From Macrosoma leucophasiata (taxonomy: Eukaryota > Arthropoda > Insecta > Lepidoptera > Hedylidae): a DNA stretch of 64,000 nucleotides. The DNA is taken from the NCBI GenBank assembly GCA_036365455.1, contig JAWQUS010000002.1:9238001-9302000 (forward strand), given 5' to 3'. The position numbers and the translations under genes were made by a program. Positions 46,501 to 57,300 of the stretch are shown here, piece by piece (within the stretch, counting starts at the first letter, position 1; every line of letters starts with the position of its first letter). Below the pieces are notes generated by a model. It saw only the letters and a list, made by a program, of their open reading frames with translations. It was not told the origin of the DNA and did not search any database.

Positions 46501-47865
46501 TTAAAAATTATTTCAAAGAAGGAATCAAGGGGTAAACCAACTATAGTTGCTTGTAAGTATTTGAAATAATTTTATACTTAATGGAATTTACATTTAATTT
46601 TTTATATAATGTTATAATAGTAGTACTTAGTAGCAACTCAAAATTAGGCTATGAAGATTGTATAGTAACTACTAGCATAAAAATAGTAAATAGTGGCAGT
46701 TACTTTAAAATATATAATCTGTGTTTATTAAGTCTTGGAAAAATAATAATTAGACTAATAGACCATTAGGTACAGAGGCCAGAGAACACCAGAAGTAGTT
46801 CTAGTTACCACTGGTGGATGAGCTCCAGTGACGGAGCTCGCGGGCGTAGGCACCACCGCATTACCTAATACACTTGCCGCTAAATGGTAGTGTTCAGCAC
46901 TATTGTGTTCGGGTCAGGTGGTAATGCACGGCCCTGTAATTTCCGGCAGCACAGAGGCATAACACTTTAAGCCTCAGGAGTGGTAATGCATCTGCATTTT
47001 GACCTTGGCCTTTGAGTAGGTGTCTATAGGCTGCAGTCATCACTTAACATTAATGTGAACTGCATGCTTGTTTACCACTTCCATTACATTAAAAAAAACG
47101 TACTCGGCAAAGCATGTATGACCCGTAATAACTATCAGAGATATAACAACTTAGGTCTCAGGGGTGGGATTGAATCTGCATTAGGATTACTGGTTTTTTA
47201 CGTAGATGTCTATAGGCGCACTTAGTATCCATGTAAGCTGTATGCTTGTTTACCAAGTTGGTTACATAAAAAAAACTTACCAGTTCCTGTTGTTTGGTAG
47301 AACTATTTGATAAAACATCAGTATTATCACTATCTGATGATTTATCAGAAATATCACCAGAAATAGATTTTTCATTAATTCCAGCATTAACTTGTTTACC
47401 TCTAGGTGACAATAAATTTTTAAACTTGTTTTTTAGTTTATTTTTCTTGTTCTTTATACGAGCTGAATCTTTTTTTCTACTTCTAGATTCAACATTTGCC
47501 TTAGAATCAGAGTCAGTATCACTGTCACTACTGGCAATAGTTTTAATTCGTGATTTTTTCGGTTTTATTTTTAATTGTCTGTCTTTATTTTCATCACTAC
47601 TATTCTTATTATCTGATCCATCTGATGAATTGACATGACTTATTCTTGAATCTGTATGTCTTACATTTTCATTGTCTCCTTCACTCTCACTGTTAGAAAA
47701 CTGTTTTAATCTTTTTCGCTTGATGATTGGCACTTCATCATCACTTCGGTTATTACTTGAACTGTCCACATCATGTGTTTCATGAACGCTATCATTATTT
47801 ATAGATTCATTCATATTTGTCAGGTCTTTTAATACTGATGTTGTTGTTAGTTCTATTTCTGCCAT
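31436..47865 (-). CDS. Claspin: Claspin (gene span, 15 coding exons)
   Basis: Replication-fork checkpoint mediator: phosphorylated claspin binds and presents Chk1 to ATR and also supports fork progression (family knowledge). Exons on the minus strand: 47865-47281, 46453-46319, 44193-43988, 43632-42881, 42798-42594, 42521-41926, 41572-41325, 40967-40502, 38462-38356, 37348-37149, 36696-36581, 35631-35513, 33970-33785, 33029-32862, 31552-31436. Every junction has GT/AG ends and frames match. The product is about 1401 residues, acidic and mostly disordered, in the size range of animal claspins. Diagnostic features: PYHRPKALSLKDIMNRRKLA (exon 3), two Chk1-binding-type motifs GMCSGSF (about 917-923) and ALCTGKF (about 946-952), RDFFEQEAELSSEDEW (exon 10), HRQRKFRWQN (exon 11) and a SLLTRGRGSLSRLA block (exon 14). 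Introns are loaded with transposons. Confidence 0.93.
31667..31802. mobile_element. Tourist-like MITE, copy 3 (claspin intron 14)
   Basis: 136 bp, ends GGCTGGGTTGCACC / GGTGCAACCCAGGC, flanked by TTA at 31664-31666 and 31803-31805. Confidence 0.75.
31881..32596. mobile_element. 716-bp terminal-inverted-repeat element (claspin intron 14)
   Basis: Ends GGCCGACCGTTTAACTCG and its complement, with about 50-bp arms that include ATCGCCTGCG and the GAGCGGGGG motif. Flanked by TATA on both sides (31877-31880, 32597-32600). A short plus-strand frame near 32214-32310 reads EMDSFIINFQDSDSSCCSDN, possibly a transposase remnant; superfamily unresolved. Confidence 0.65.
32862..33029 (-). CDS. Claspin: Claspin exon 14
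   Basis: 168 nt, 56 codons, phase 0, acceptor TTTTGCAG, donor GTATGA. Encodes NYHSSLLTRGRGSLSRLAAL and NAKRNFVFAAITPEE, the C-terminal conserved claspin segment. Confidence 0.9.
33530..33692 (-). repeat. 5'-truncated SINE-like copy (claspin intron 13)
   Basis: ACTGGTGGTAGAGCTCCAG family, minus strand, 3' half only, with the GTTAAGTGATAACTGCAGCC block. Confidence 0.6.
33785..33970 (-). CDS. Claspin: Claspin exon 13
   Basis: 186 nt, 62 codons, phase 0, acceptor AATTTCAG, donor GTAATG. Encodes QEKDNTDDFSSS to SPKKAFTIFQ. Confidence 0.87.
34282..34490 (+). repeat. tRNA-like SINE head split by a Tourist-like MITE
   Basis: Left part 34282-34315 (GCTTCGGTTGCTTAGTGGTA) and right part 34459-34490 (GCGGTTCAAATCCCGCCCGA) join into a tRNA-like sequence. 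Its acceptor arms GCTTCGG / CCGAAGT pair once the MITE at 34316-34455 and one TTA are removed. The anticodon arm is poor, so it is SINE-derived and not a tRNA. Confidence 0.6.
34316..34455. mobile_element. Tourist-like MITE, copy 4
   Basis: 140 bp, ends GCCTGGGTTGCACC / TGCAACCCAGGC, TTA at 34313-34315 and 34456-34458. Inserted in a tRNA-like repeat in claspin intron 12. Confidence 0.78.
34535..34694 (-). repeat. 5'-truncated SINE-like copy
   Basis: Minus-strand copy of the ACTGGTGGTAGAGCTCCAG family with T-run at its plus-strand left end. Ends within the GGAAATTACAGAGCCG block. Confidence 0.6.
34747..35038 (+). repeat. 5S-rRNA-like SINE, copy with internal deletion
   Basis: Shares the 5' part (TGGCCCAGCGGCTGGTGTAG to CGGTTAAGCATTATGGGCGC) and the 3' tail (GGGACGTATAATGGGTTGCC) with 20543-20892. 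About 118 bp in the middle are replaced by an A-rich stretch at about 34820-34850. Confidence 0.65.
35513..35631 (-). CDS. Claspin: Claspin exon 12
   Basis: 119 nt, acceptor TTATTCAG, donor GTAAGT. Encodes EEFESEEQWRKQRHERQVFL. Confidence 0.9.
36214..36485 (+). repeat. Old, diverged SINE-like copy
   Basis: Recognisable blocks ACTGGAGGTAGAGTTCCAG and ATGGTAGTATTTAGCGCTAT of the common SINE family, many substitutions. In claspin intron 11. Confidence 0.5.
36581..36696 (-). CDS. Claspin: Claspin exon 11
   Basis: 116 nt, acceptor TTGTCTAG, donor GTAATA. Encodes REVLDQDKREVRLLQELLFE and HRQRKFRWQN, conserved in claspins. Confidence 0.92.
36952..37108 (-). pseudogene. Decayed tandem copy of claspin exon 10
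   Basis: The minus strand repeats the 3' half of exon 10: GGGTCGGGTGATGA, TGGACC, CGTGAGGAAGATGA, CCTTCAACCAAGGG and GCTGCA align in order with 37149-37260. In one frame it still reads HIKREEDEDATFNQGKLQGK. An insertion has shifted the frame, and the donor GTATGT of the real exon is CATATTG here, so it should not be spliced. Confidence 0.7.
37149..37348 (-). CDS. Claspin: Claspin exon 10
   Basis: 200 nt, acceptor CAATTGCAG, donor GTATGT, ending phase 2. Encodes VKKNRNARDFFEQEAELSSE and DEWIGSGDEDEAGLDRME, the hallmark C-terminal claspin block. The acceptor is preceded by a 12-A run from a SINE tail instead of a pyrimidine tract. A decayed copy of this exon lies downstream at 36952-37108. Confidence 0.92.
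37362..37437 (-). repeat. Short SINE fragment abutting the claspin exon 10 acceptor
   Basis: 3' 75 bp of the common SINE in claspin-sense orientation. Its A-tail lies directly upstream of CAATTGCAG at the exon 10 acceptor. Confidence 0.7.
37959..38203. mobile_element. Tc1/mariner-type MITE (TA duplication)
   Basis: 245 bp, ends CAGTGCTCAACAAT / ATTGTTGAGTACTG with TGCACATCG / CGATGTGCA further in. Flanked by TA (37957-37958, 38204-38205). In claspin intron 9. A fragment of its interior recurs near 33480. Confidence 0.72.
38356..38462 (-). CDS. Claspin: Claspin exon 9
   Basis: 107 nt, acceptor ATTATAG, donor GTAAGG. Encodes DDEDEESEEGGYEDASDIED and on to YDSEENE. The acceptor was chosen because its phase completes the split Asp codon from exon 8. 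Confidence 0.85.
38638..38862 (+). repeat. Dispersed repeat shared with 6489-6703
   Basis: About 225 bp, same blocks as at 6489-6703, including CATACAAACGCTTAAT-like and TACATATTCTCTG. Family unassigned. Confidence 0.5.
39417..39690 (+). pseudogene. Possible endogenous-retrovirus envelope-like fragment
   Basis: Plus-strand open frame inside claspin intron 8 with spaced cysteines and segments NKHLYSCCGLCNNRIICGP and LSGSGIISLSEGCIIKM. The spacing recalls the ectodomain of insect errantivirus/baculovirus-F-like envelope proteins. No start context, no neighbouring gag/pol and no LTR were found. The frame runs into an unrelated repeat at about 39700. The assignment is tentative; it is an old, partial fragment. 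Confidence 0.3.
39700..40327. mobile_element. Terminal-inverted-repeat element (AGATGTTGC ends), intact copy
   Basis: 628 bp with ends AAGAAGATGTTGC / GCAACATCTACTT, flanked by TA. The reverse complement matches the two halves of 54057-57566. Non-coding. In claspin intron 8. Confidence 0.6.
40502..40967 (-). CDS. Claspin: Claspin exon 8 (Chk1-binding-type motifs)
   Basis: 466 nt, acceptor TTCACAG, donor GTAAGA. Encodes ANFDAIAGMCSGSFSQNLV and DDVIALCTGKF. Both match the family's xxLC[ST]GxF Chk1-binding consensus, whose Ser/Thr is phosphorylated in vertebrate claspin. A basic KKKHKKRK cluster lies near the end. Confidence 0.92.
41325..41572 (-). CDS. Claspin: Claspin exon 7
   Basis: 248 nt, acceptor GATTACAG, donor GTAAGT, ending phase 0. 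Encodes DEELPLAQLHKSFSEDLFSS to ICETQPYDE. Confidence 0.87.
41926..42521 (-). CDS. Claspin: Claspin exon 6
   Basis: 596 nt, acceptor TTTGCAG, donor GTTTGA. It starts YKPGTQHLMLKQELEEQIAE, then a highly acidic region (SSDDSSDSDEEEK) to STQ. Ends in phase 1. Confidence 0.88.
42594..42798 (-). CDS. Claspin: Claspin exon 5
   Basis: 205 nt, acceptor TTTTTAG, donor GTAAGT. It encodes KLTGCPGMLINLDTN and GVELLKERFTYFAKL, a conserved claspin segment. Confidence 0.9.
42881..43632 (-). CDS. Claspin: Claspin exon 4
   Basis: 752 nt, acceptor ATTTACAG, donor GTACTG. It encodes LLLEQRQKEMMELCKSDSEE followed by an Asn/Asp/Glu-rich disordered stretch to IENAEILS. Ends in phase 1, completing Asp with exon 5. 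Confidence 0.88.
43770..43900 (-). repeat. Old SINE-like copy in claspin intron 3
   Basis: Diverged minus-strand copy of the common SINE (AAGTATGCAGTTCACAGGGA block). Confidence 0.45.
43988..44193 (-). CDS. Claspin: Claspin exon 3
   Basis: 206 nt, acceptor ATTATAG, donor GTAAGT, ending in phase 2. It encodes MSAKQAMENMQKIKSESNRM and LPYHRPKALSLKDIMNRRK, one of the most recognisable conserved claspin blocks. Confidence 0.92.
44390..44683 (-). repeat. Full-length SINE-like copy nested in the 1.85-kb element
   Basis: Minus strand, from ACTGGTGGTAGAGTTCCAG at about 44683 to the A-tail (plus-strand T-run at 44390). Confidence 0.7.
44718..45830 (-). CDS. Transposon-associated ORF, 370 residues, coiled coil plus RRM-like C-terminus
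   Basis: Intact single-exon ORF from ATG 45830 (MALPKRSDTVFVNEFLAFVR) to TAA. In order: an N-terminal helical region (LSLEQICTSSYTEAEILEAK), a coiled coil around DVTRLLKDIVLLQKEVKDIR, a Pro-rich linker with APVPPVLVPLV, then YAFVYLSRLNEKTTITDVQS and SSFKLRVPAKHLQIFLSPNF ending in WPEGVVFRRFWEAKH. The last part resembles the RRM-like/FP-type C-terminal domain of ORF1/gag-like proteins found in many invertebrate mobile elements (from memory). No transposase or polymerase motif. It lies antisense-free within claspin intron 2, on the same strand as claspin. A domesticated host gene is possible but not indicated. Confidence 0.65.
   Translation of the reverse strand: MALPKRSDTVFVNEFLAFVRNKLDVMDELSLEQICTSSYTEAEILEAKKVLVDFSVITIKVIARQRDGHGKKDLQDIFRIFKCTNPDDVPTFAARDLNKLPPVTFDHVDVTRLLKDIVLLQKEVKDIRGRLDASEITCRDLKIEVTELCKENAARAISPPSSRNVTMRRGGAVQHDISPISSFDATHNNRSNDRPENDLGPHESRAPVPPVLVPLVKPGPVPPQAMSYVQAEADPGKLLIPKKPKATVAAVPTQKVVDEDGFTLVENRKRRPPRNRNLRESYAFVYLSRLNEKTTITDVQSYMTEKNVTDLRTEGQIQGEIEALKSNRPTGFSSFKLRVPAKHLQIFLSPNFWPEGVVFRRFWEAKHMSR
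46319..46453 (-). CDS. Claspin: Claspin exon 2
   Basis: 135 nt, 45 codons, phase 0 at both ends, acceptor TTTTTACAG, donor GTAAAT. Begins DVEEKIFKPIMTLCDPDTSD and ends TSQKPLR. Confidence 0.85.
46807..47094 (+). repeat. SINE-like copy, full length (claspin intron 1)
   Basis: ACTGGTGGATGAGCTCCAGT start, CATTACATTAAAAAAAA end. A more decayed second copy follows at about 47110-47275 and abuts the exon 1 donor. Confidence 0.7.
47281..47865 (-). CDS. Claspin: Claspin exon 1 (N-terminus)
   Basis: 585 nt, 195 codons. The start ATG at 47865 (context ACAATGG) opens MAEIELTTTSVLKDL; an upstream in-frame TTG is not needed. Rich in Ser, Asp and Asn with SDSDTDSD-type acidic serine runs. Donor is GTAAGT, followed at once by the T-run of an antisense SINE tail. 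Confidence 0.85.
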
Positions 47866-49223
47866 TGTTAAAACTTTCAATCAATACCTTCAATCTGCCA
47901 AAACACACTGATCAGGACTGAAGTTATCATTCTGAAAAGTAAAATAATTCGTTATTTCATTAGTTTGTACTTATTCTGTTATTAGGACAGAGAAGAAAAA
48001 TGATATCTGAATTAGGTAATAAAATCAAATGTTATTGTGTATATGTTATATCTTCTTCTAAAAAAAAGAATAAGGTTAACTATTTACAGACAATATCAAA
48101 AACAGTAGTTAGATACCTTTCTGCTGACTTTCTATAACACAGAATTTATTATAAACTATAATATACCATTTTAATAATTAAGTACATACCTAAATAGTGG
48201 TGAATTAGTCCAAATCCATAGTGTAGTTCTAAGTTCAAATAAAGACGTGTTCAGTGCTACACATAAAATGGGAACAACGGAACTTCAATTTATAATTAAT
48301 TAATAGAGAAGAAATAACATGAGAAAGAGAGATCACAATGAGAAGTCTTCAAAAGTGGTATTTAAGGAAGTATGGAACTGACATAAAAATATTTTCACAA
48401 ATCTTTTGGTTTATTTTGTAAGGTTAGCGATTTTCGCGCGTATTTTTTTTTTTAACTGTCTGGATTTCAGAGTTGTCAGTTCAATTGTCACTTTTTTTTA
48501 AATTTATAATGGCATTGCTCTTACCAGTGTTACCCCATATTGCCAATGTCAAGTAAAACGATGTTTCGTATTATTACGTAATAGTACGTTTACTGTCAAG
48601 ACAAGAGAGACCGCCGTTAACGATGTAGAAAAAAATATTTAGAGCCCAACAAAGATTACCCTAGTGTCGACTCTGCATTTATGTATCTCGGTTGCCATCA
48701 TTTCAAAAGTATCGATAGCTAGCTACTTTGCACTCCTTACATGGTCCTTACTGTCTTGATGTATCATGATAATAACGACCAAAGTAACTTTGAAATTGAG
48801 AACCACCGAGATACAGTTACAGAATGCGTCTGCAGAAGACGAATCTAAACTTCAAAATCAAAGCCTTATCAGGTGGATAAAAAAAAGTCTTAAAAAGTTC
48901 TGCTATTCATCGATATATGGCAAAACTAAAAAGTATCACCGCTGTGTCGGTCGGAGTGGGGGTGTTAGGTTATTTTCGTTACGGAATTTCTGGATTCGGT
49001 CTCCACGCTAAAGGCCCGCGATAGAAGCTATGCAATAGCTTAAAAATAAGACAAATTATTACCACCCAAAATGCCAGCGGAGTACATACTTAGTGAGTAC
49101 ATAATGTACTTCAAAGGTTATTTAAAAAAGTGTCGCGTCTTCACAACTATGGATTACTGAAAGAGGGCAGCCCATGAAATTATACTGATAGCATATTTGA
49201 AAGTACTGTTTAATAAATATTAG
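47866..49223. other. Region upstream of claspin
   Basis: 47866-48300 should contain the claspin promoter (minus strand) but I see no clear core element. A block with CATATTGCCAATGTCAAGTA and AACGATGTTTCGTATT at 48536-48577 recurs at 61818-61853. The 48935-49030 segment is a minus-strand copy of the body of the SINE at 53157-53330. Confidence 0.45.
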
Positions 49224-50505
49224 GTTGGGAAAAAAGTTTCTTCGCATTTTTTAAGATAATTCAAAACATTTTTTAATATAGTTTATTTAAATTTAACTAA
49301 AGTATGTATGTACCATTTTGTTCGATAACCTTTTGCCATCTTGTAGGTAGGGACATAATCCCATTGCTATAAATATTATTTTGGGACTTCTCATCAAAAT
49401 ACCGCCACAAGTGGATTTGGCAGTCCTCTCGTGATGTTAACCTAACATTGCATAAAGAATTCTGAAGAGACCGAAACAGGTGGAAATCTGAAGGTGCAAG
49501 GTCAGGACTATACGGCGGATGCATTAACACCTCCCAGCCAAACTCTCTTAATTTTTGCTGAGTGGCTATAGATGTGTGAGGTCTAGCGTTATCATGATGA
49601 AACACCACACCCCTTCTGTTGATCAATTCCGGCCGCTTTCTCTCAACTTCTTGCTTTATCAGTTTTTTTCATCAGTTGTTCGCAGTAGAGTTCAGAATCG
49701 ATAGTCCTGCCTGGTGGTAATAGCTCAAAAATGCCCTTCCAATCCCACCACACACAAAACATCACCTTATTGCGAGTTAACCCAGGTTTCGCCACAGTCT
49801 GTGAAGCCTGACCTGCCTTTGACCACGACCTTTTTCGCACGTTCTTGTCGTACGTGATCCACTTTTCATCACCAGTTATCAGCTTCTTCAAAAATGATTC
49901 GGTTTCATTACGTCGTAATAAAGAATCACAAATGAGTACACGGTTCATTAGGTTTCTTTCAGTGAGCTCGTGAGTTACCCAAATATCGAGCTTTTTTTTG
50001 TACCCAGCTTTTTTCAAATGCGCCAAAACTGTTTTGTGATCAATTCTCAATTCTTCAGCTACGTCGTAACTACTGATATGTCGATCTTGCTCCACTTTTT
50101 CAAAAATGGCATCCATTTTATCCCTAATAGGGCGACCAGAGCGAGGCGCATCTTTGACATCAAAATTTCCGGATTGAAAACGCTTAAACCAAATTTGTGC
50201 TACTCTCACAGACACTGCACTAGGGCCATAAACATCGCAATTTTTTTTCGCGGCTTGCATGGCATTTTTACCTTTTTAGTAGTTAAATTTTAAAATGTAT
50301 CGAATTTCTTCATTAGATTCACTCATCTTGACAGTGCGAAAAACAAATGAAAATCAAACATTTGCCTAATTTGAATTTGGAATTATGTTATTTAAAATTT
50401 TAACTTTCAATGATACCAAAACCAGCCAGATACAAATACTACAGCCAAAGAAATTTTATTACAAGTTCATACATACCATAATGCGAAAAGACTTTTTCCC
50501 CAACC
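49224..50505 (-). mobile_element. Mariner-family transposon, defective copy 2
   Basis: 1282 bp with ends GGTTGGGAAAAAAG / CTTTTTCCCCAACC, flanked by TA. The transposase on the minus strand keeps GDEKWITYDKN, CVWWDWKG, FHHDNARPHTS and HPPYSPDLAPSDFHLF (D,D34D signature). It carries an in-frame stop near the N-terminus (just upstream of 50260) and a frameshift between 49643 and 49626, so it is inactive. Better preserved than the copy at 10246. Confidence 0.88.
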
Positions 50506-50743
50506 TATTATATAAATACTTTTCCTTATAATTTAATTTCCCGCTACACATATGTATTGTTAATGATTCAAGAATATTTCATTAATAGGGCCTGTAATAA
50601 TACAACCCTGTTAGCCTGACTCATTCGGACCCTATGAATAATAAACAATTGTAGGCCATCTACAAACCCTACACCTACGCGCCTATGCAAAATTAAGCAT
50701 AAATAATACGATATTTAAGCAATATTCAATTAATTTATTTCGA

Positions 50744-52462
<1,719 letters not shown>

Positions 52463-53156
52463 TTAATAACTTTCTCAGTGAATGATAATATCTCAATAAA
52501 TATAAAAGGATTATTATTGAAAATGACATTACTTGAATTTCGAACTCGATTGACAGCTAATTAATCAATCAACACAAGAAGGTTTTCGTAAATTTTAAAT
52601 TACATTTTTTACATTTCCTTTCTAGATAATCGCACTACCCTTCATCTAATGTGCAATACAATCGTTTCTTCTTAAGCTATCGAGTACCTACTAAGAGCAG
52701 TTCTGTACGTTTTTATCGATTACAAAATGCTTACAACCTATTCACAAACATTATGAAGCAAGAACAGACAGTTCTGTGCTATATGTGTGGCGCTGCACGC
52801 TGTATTAGCATAGGATTCTTATTTAAATAAAGCGCTACACACCGCTAGAGTCTAAGTCAATTTTATAATCAGCAATCCAAGATACCGTGAAATCGTCAAC
52901 CTGTTAGTAATACGAATTGTGTTCATAAGTTGATATTTTTATAATCAACAGTAAAATTTAGCCTAAACTTAATTACACTAATTTTAACTAGGTGTTCATA
53001 GTTATTATGCTATTGTTTTATATTTTTTCGCATTAACACATGCTTGTGACATATATTTTATTTTTAAAGAAAAAAAAAAAAAAAGAAAAAATGCGCCGCT
53101 GCTACCATAAAGCAATGCAATAGATGTGAAGGTAAGATTTGACAAATCGGGCAGGG

Positions 53157-53330
53157 CTTCAGTAGCTCAATTGGAAGAGCGGCTGGACTAGATTCCCAGT
53201 AGGTCGCGAGTTCGAGTCTCGCCTGAAGTCATATTATGCTATTGCATAGCTTCTATCGAGGGCCTTGAGCGCGGGGACCGAATTCAGAAATTCCGTAACG
53301 AAAAAACCTCACGCTATATGTATTGTAAAA
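53157..53330 (+). repeat. tRNA-derived SINE (Metulj-like)
   Basis: tRNA-like head 53157-53233: acceptor arms GCTTCAG / CTGAAGT pair, the D arm GCTC/GAGC pairs, and box B is GAGTTCGAGTC. The anticodon arm is mis-spaced with a mismatch, so it is not a working tRNA. The body reads GCTATTGCATAGCTTCTATC to TTCCGTAACGAAAAAACCTC. The same body occurs inverted at 48935-49030. It resembles the lepidopteran Metulj SINE as I remember it. Confidence 0.65.
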
Positions 53331-53549
53331 TAATAAAGATATTTCAAACAATATTAACTTTTTTCTAAACTAATATTATAAAGAGGTAATATTTTTTTGT
53401 TTGTTTGTTTGTTTGTATTGAATAGGCTCAATAACTACTGGACCGATTTTAAAAATTCTTTCACTAACATAGGCTATTCGAAAACTACATTATCCACGAG
53501 TAACATAGGCTATATTTTGGAAAAAAATCCAAAGATTGCCACAACGAAC

Positions 53550-53720
53550 GGTCCTGGCACATAACTCGAAGAACTGACGGCCGTTGGGGCAGAGCAGTTC
53601 TAGAGTGGCGACCACGTACCGGAAAACGAAGCGTAGGCAGGCCTCCTACAAAATGGACCGACGACCTAGTGAAGGTCGCGGGCAATCGCTGGATGAGGGC
53701 GGCCCAGGACCATTTAACTC
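53550..53720 (+). pseudogene. LINE C-terminal remnant
   Basis: Encodes a broken version of the WRPRTGKRS / GRPPTKWTDDLVKVAGNRW / MRAAQDH C-terminus also seen at 15790-16120. Confidence 0.65.
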
Positions 53721-54322
53721 GAAACAAGAAAATTCGAATCCATTTTCTAAGGTACAATTTTTTTAAAAATGGATCGTCTCAAGAGATTGCTTAAATTTGA
53801 TTTGCATCTCAGAAAATAGATGCTTACAGAAATTGCTCACAAATAGTTTCTTCATAATGTCTTGGTGTCATTTTGCTGAAATGACACTGAAGTAAACCCA
53901 AACAAAGATCAGGTATCAAATCACTTGATCGATTCAGTACCATACATCGATTTTCCGATTTTTATTTTCTATAGAAAGAATTTGAAAAGAAAGGCTTGTA
54001 AGGACAAGATCCAGATTCGTTACAAGAAATTAAAAAAAAAAACAAAAAAAAAATGAAAGGAGATGTTGCAAAAATGTATGGACCTCCGGCCATGTATTGT
54101 ACACAATATCATTAAACAGGGAAAATCAATATAAAAACGTTTTTACTGCATATTTTCACTTATTTAGCTTTGTTTGCAGTTACAAAATATTATTTGCAGT
54201 TAGAATTGCAACTTAAAGCCAACGTGGCGAATATGGCGGACGATGTCATTTTGACATTTTCATTTTTTAAATTGTTATCTAGTACTTGGAGAATAAAAAA
54301 ATATTATAAATACTATCGAAAT

Positions 54323-57300
54323 TAGACCTGAGTCGATCACTCCTTCGTCGGGATTCGGGTCGATCGCGACCCATTGACAAGGTGATCGAGTCTAAATGAC
54401 TCGATCGTTTGGGTCATTTGGGTCGCGACTCGATTTCGCTCAAACGTATACTGTAGCTCATGATTCTCGTGATTCGAGACCCATCTGATAAGGATTCAAG
54501 ACTCGAGACCGCGATCCACACATTATGTCGCTGGCTATTTTTCATTTTAATACAATTCAATTAATTATTCAATTATTTCACTTTAATTTCATTCTGAAAC
54601 TTTATTGGTAAATAGGATTAATTTATAGGGAAAAAAATCGGCATTCAGGAACTGCACCGCTAAAGCTATTGCATAGAATGCAATGCGAATGATATAGAAT
54701 AAACAACATTTACAAATTGACGATTTATAAAAACGAATATATAAAAAAATGTGTTTAGATTACTTGCTGGGATTTGAACCCGAGCCTACCGGTCACACTA
54801 TTATGCCATTTGTCTGTTTCTTGATACAACGAATATTATATATATATATATATTGTTTTATGTTTCAACCGACTCCAAAAAAAGGAGGTGGTTCTCAATT
54901 CGCCCAGATATTTTTTTTTACAGTTTATTTTTATTTGTATGTATGCAAAATTCTAGTTCACGTAGGTATTCTACTCGCAATACATAGGTACCTACATGGT
55001 AAGCGGAGTGGGAGGTAATAGGTTTAATTTTCTTTACGGAGTTATACAAGCATTCCGAGCAATCAAAATAAATTGACAATATTTCAGACACGACTCTAAA
55101 AGAAAAATACCGTTTCTTAGTTTTTCTTTTCTGAGTTCAAATATATATTTTTTGTATTTTTTTATATCTTAATTTCTGTGAAAAAAAAAATAAAACGGAA
55201 AAACATGTGATGACTAACTTATATGGTGGAATGAAGTAGTTACCATTGCTTATTTTTAGATGAAAACATTATTGTTACATACTCTGTGACAAGATGTGTC
55301 AAATTGATACGGATACGTCAATGTCAAAGTATAAAACTAGGAAGTAGGGATGGTGATCCGAGACCTGAGATCGATTAATCGGAAAAGCGATCATTGGGAA
55401 CCAAAAATACGGTTCTTATTTAAATAATTATAATAATTTATTTAAATCGATCCACAGTACCGGATTGCTCTAGTGAATCGATACTATACCCTGAAAAATC
55501 GAAGATCGATCTTTTTGGTTAATTCACATAGGGACATATGAAACATACAGATCATAAGATTTAACGTTTTAACGTGAGTATAGGAAGCATTATACCAGCA
55601 TTGAACACTGTTGAGTTGCTTTTTTTTGGTCGTCTGTTTTCCTTGTTTAGTATTACATATCCCAAATCAAAAATAGATTGATAATCGAAGATCGATTTTT
55701 TCAATGTCGATTTAATTGTCAAAAGATTTTGGACACTTCGATTCGAACATTGACTGATTTCACAAAGAATCGCCATCCCTACTACTAAGTCTATGAAATG
55801 CTGCCACGAACTTATTTATTTCAAAAAAACAAGTTTTAAAGTCTTCAACAACGACTTAGCCCTTGGCTGTTGATATAATATTGATATTTTTTATTTGAAG
55901 TTGGATCAAGGAAGAGATTAATCGACGTCATGCAGGGTCAAATTTTTTTTAAAAATTATATTGATATATCCATTTTTTTTTCGATGTATCGACTGGTACT
56001 GATATTTTTAAAATAAAAAGATCACAGCCCTACATCGAGTTTGACAAGCTGACAACGACAAGACAGTGACATCTACAATTTTTTTTAAAGGGTCACGGCA
56101 CAAGGCAATGGTTCTATCGCCATTCCACCTTATGTGTGACGTCAAATGGCGCAAACGTCTTTTTAGAATACCCTTACTTTCAAAGTAGAAATTATGAATG
56201 AAAAGTACAAAATTTCGAAAAATGGTTAAACACTAGTTTAACACTAGAAAACCCTAGTTTTGGATTAACTTTTGAATATGTAATAAAACATGTAGGTTAA
56301 AAATATGAAATGTTCATCTCATTATGTTCATTTCATGAACATAATTGAGAATATTTCCTAATCCTAATAATTTCATAATCCTAATCCACTTCATAACTAT
56401 GTTAACTATAATAGTATGATAAAAGTGTTTTTATGCATGTGTCTTTAGGCCAAATGCTTCACGTGGTAGGAAACTTAGAGAATGTGGAATCAACCAAACA
56501 CACACAACATTCAAAGCATTTATTTTATTGCCGAAATTTAATAAACATCAAAACGATATGTAATGGGTTTTTGTGTAAAGTATTTCATCAATTATCATTC
56601 TAGTCTTTCTAACAAACTAACAACTTTATTATGATCAATATTTTATGTAAGATGGCGCTATTCTACAAAATAAATATCGCCTTCGCGCTCGATGTCTTTA
56701 ATTTTGAATTTGTTAACGACATCTAATGAATTATGTGTGAAGGATTTCATCAACTATCATTCTAGTCTTTCCAACGACTCTATCATTTTATGTTAGATGG
56801 CGCTATTTTACAAATATCGATCGCAAAAGATCATCGCGCTGCGCTGGCTGCCATTGGTTCGCGATCGCCATTGGACAACGAAGTAATGTTCTGTTTCACT
56901 TTAATCGCCCGTATTAGAGTGAAACAGAACATTACAATTCGTTTTAGTATCTTTCTCCGTTGGAAAGTGACAAACTTAAGTGGAACCATGTGAAAGAAAG
57001 AAATAAAATATGATCAACACCTGTACCATGACCTTTCTTTGTCACCATAAACTGTATCGCTTTTACCTTTGTCTCGTTTTGTCATACGCGGTGTCATACA
57101 CGACAAAACGAAACAAAATTTTGGTAGCGCATAAATTTTACAATTAGATGACATGGTGCAGGGGAGCATGATCGATAACTAACCGTAAACAAACTGAAGT
57201 GTACTTTATGAATATTATAATAGAGTTCACGAGAAACAAAGTACCCAATGACCCAAAGGATCCAAATGATCGACTTTTTTTGTACGTCACGACTCGATCA

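Noticed and set aside
53157..53233. Possible tRNA gene on the plus strand
   Set aside because: Acceptor and T arms pair, but the anticodon arm has wrong spacing and a mismatch; the following body recurs at 48935-49030, so it is a SINE head.
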